Shown piece by piece: positions 30,696 to 31,047 of a DNA stretch of 31,047 nt. The translations under genes were made by a program, and so were the position numbers. The notes under the pieces were generated by a model. The model worked only from the letters and a program-made list of their open reading frames with translations. It was not told where the DNA came from and searched no databases. Position 1 is the stretch's first letter. Each line of letters begins with the position of its first letter. The stretch lies in the NCBI GenBank assembly GCA_964439955.1, contig CAYTPX010000022.1:1-31047 (forward strand), in the 5' to 3' direction. This DNA comes from UBA1794 sp964439955 (GTDB lineage: Bacteria; Bacteroidota; Bacteroidia; Bacteroidales; Bacteroidaceae).

Positions 30696-30782
30696 CATGT
30701 TTTCGAGGAAAGTGCCTGCACTTTCGGGACAGAGCGTTGCACCTTATGGCTTCCCGGCTTGCATCTCCCGGCTAAGAGCGCT
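30696..30782. repeat. 22-bp phased repeat array, 4 units
   Basis: Anchors CATGTTTTCG (30696), GCACTTTCGG (30718), GCACCTTATG (30739) and GCATCTCCCG (30761) are 22, 21 and 22 bases apart. Confidence 0.58.
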
Positions 30783-30837
30783 ATATTTACGACTCCCCGC
30801 GGCAACAACATCTTACGCCCGCGCCCGCCAGCAGTGG

Positions 30838-30855
30838 AAAAGCCCCTATTGGGGC
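30838..30855 (-). terminator. Possible terminator of the SGNH hydrolase gene
   Basis: GCCCC (30842-30846) and GGGGC (30851-30855) form a five-pair stem with a four-base loop, followed on the minus strand by T4 (30838-30841). It is 35 bases after the stop codon. The stem is short. Confidence 0.45.
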
Positions 30856-30889
30856 ATCCGATTGAAAGCCCCACCCGCGCCCGCACAGC

Positions 30890-31047
30890 CTACTCCATCG
30901 GCGACATTACAGCAGCCCCCTTGCCCCAAACGCCTGCCAAACGGGCTATCTCCGGAGCCACAAGCCTCGAATAGTACTCAGCTCCCACGTCATTCAAGTG
31001 CATCCGATCTTTGAAGTACTGCTTCTCGCCTTGGAAACGAGAATCGT
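30890..31047 (-). CDS. SGNH/GDSL hydrolase, C-terminal end only
   Basis: The window ends inside a minus-strand gene; 51 codons and a TAG stop (30890-30892) are visible. The sequence YFKDRMHLNDVGAEYYSRLV is the family's C-terminal block, with the catalytic D and H of the D-x-x-H motif (DRMH). SGNH hydrolases are esterases or acyltransferases acting on lipids or cell-surface sugars; which one this is cannot be judged from the fragment. The rest of the gene lies beyond the window. Confidence 0.75.
   Translation of the reverse strand, partial: DSRFQGEKQYFKDRMHLNDVGAEYYSRLVAPEIARLAGVWGKGAAVMSPME

Larger units (their letters stand above)
30549..30889. other. 341-base gap with repeat and a doubtful small open frame
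   Basis: A 77-codon frame (30542-30775, MVNIQLPNPALHPW...) starts at an ATG overlapping the flippase stop codon (ATGGTGA). I do not recognise it, and its second half runs through the 22-bp repeat array, so it is either a small gene fragment or chance. The rest of the gap shows no gene; a short terminator-like hairpin lies near 30842. Confidence 0.4.

Overview
The window looks like chromosome of a GC-rich member of the Bacteroidales. The evidence is Bacteroidetes-type promoters (TAnnTTTG -7 boxes, some with an upstream TTTG), no obvious Shine-Dalgarno sequences, and families typical of that order: a glycine-lipid acyltransferase pair, DUF4488-like and DUF4292 proteins, and the dut-TPR-DUF4292-EnvC gene order. 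I cannot name a genus. No phage, insertion sequence, CRISPR array or rRNA is visible.

Layout. A truncated tRNA-Met (1-42) is followed by a perfect 32-bp hairpin. Next come an AraC-family regulator (minus) and a divergent three-gene RND efflux operon (adaptor, pump, TolC-like channel; 1413-6918). A thioredoxin-fold lipoprotein follows at 7036-7524. On the minus strand lie a Pif1/RecD-like helicase with an HRDC domain and a CCA-adding-type tRNA nucleotidyltransferase. A divergent unknown lipoprotein (11695-12558) converges with a tRNA-dihydrouridine synthase. The plus strand then carries an orphan adenine-specific DNA methyltransferase, a U32 family protein, and a thioesterase translationally coupled to dprA. 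Two tandem DUF4488-like secreted proteins, a glycosyltransferase and a YgjP-like metalloprotease are on the minus strand. The plus strand resumes with glsA-glsB-like acyltransferases, then dut, a TPR protein, a DUF4292 lipoprotein, an EnvC-like murein hydrolase activator and a flippase-like membrane protein. The window ends inside an SGNH hydrolase on the minus strand.

The genes fall into three themes: envelope work (efflux, glycine lipid, lipoproteins, EnvC, flippase), RNA processing (cca, dus, U32) and DNA handling (helicase, methyltransferase, DprA, dUTPase).

The most striking feature is not a gene. Most of the longer intergenic gaps, and a few stretches inside genes, carry a degenerate repeat with a period of 22 bp. 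One unit is roughly GCRCTTTTSC followed by SGGRAAAAGNGC, which is nearly palindromic, so a T-run and an A-run sit about one helical turn apart. I found about thirteen such arrays by hand, with successive anchors mostly exactly 22 bp apart. One array of three units (66 bp, exactly 22 codons) lies inside the methyltransferase gene. Others form the N-terminal part of lipoprotein signal peptides, end a glycosyltransferase gene, or contain a -7-like box. Its function and novelty are unknown to me.
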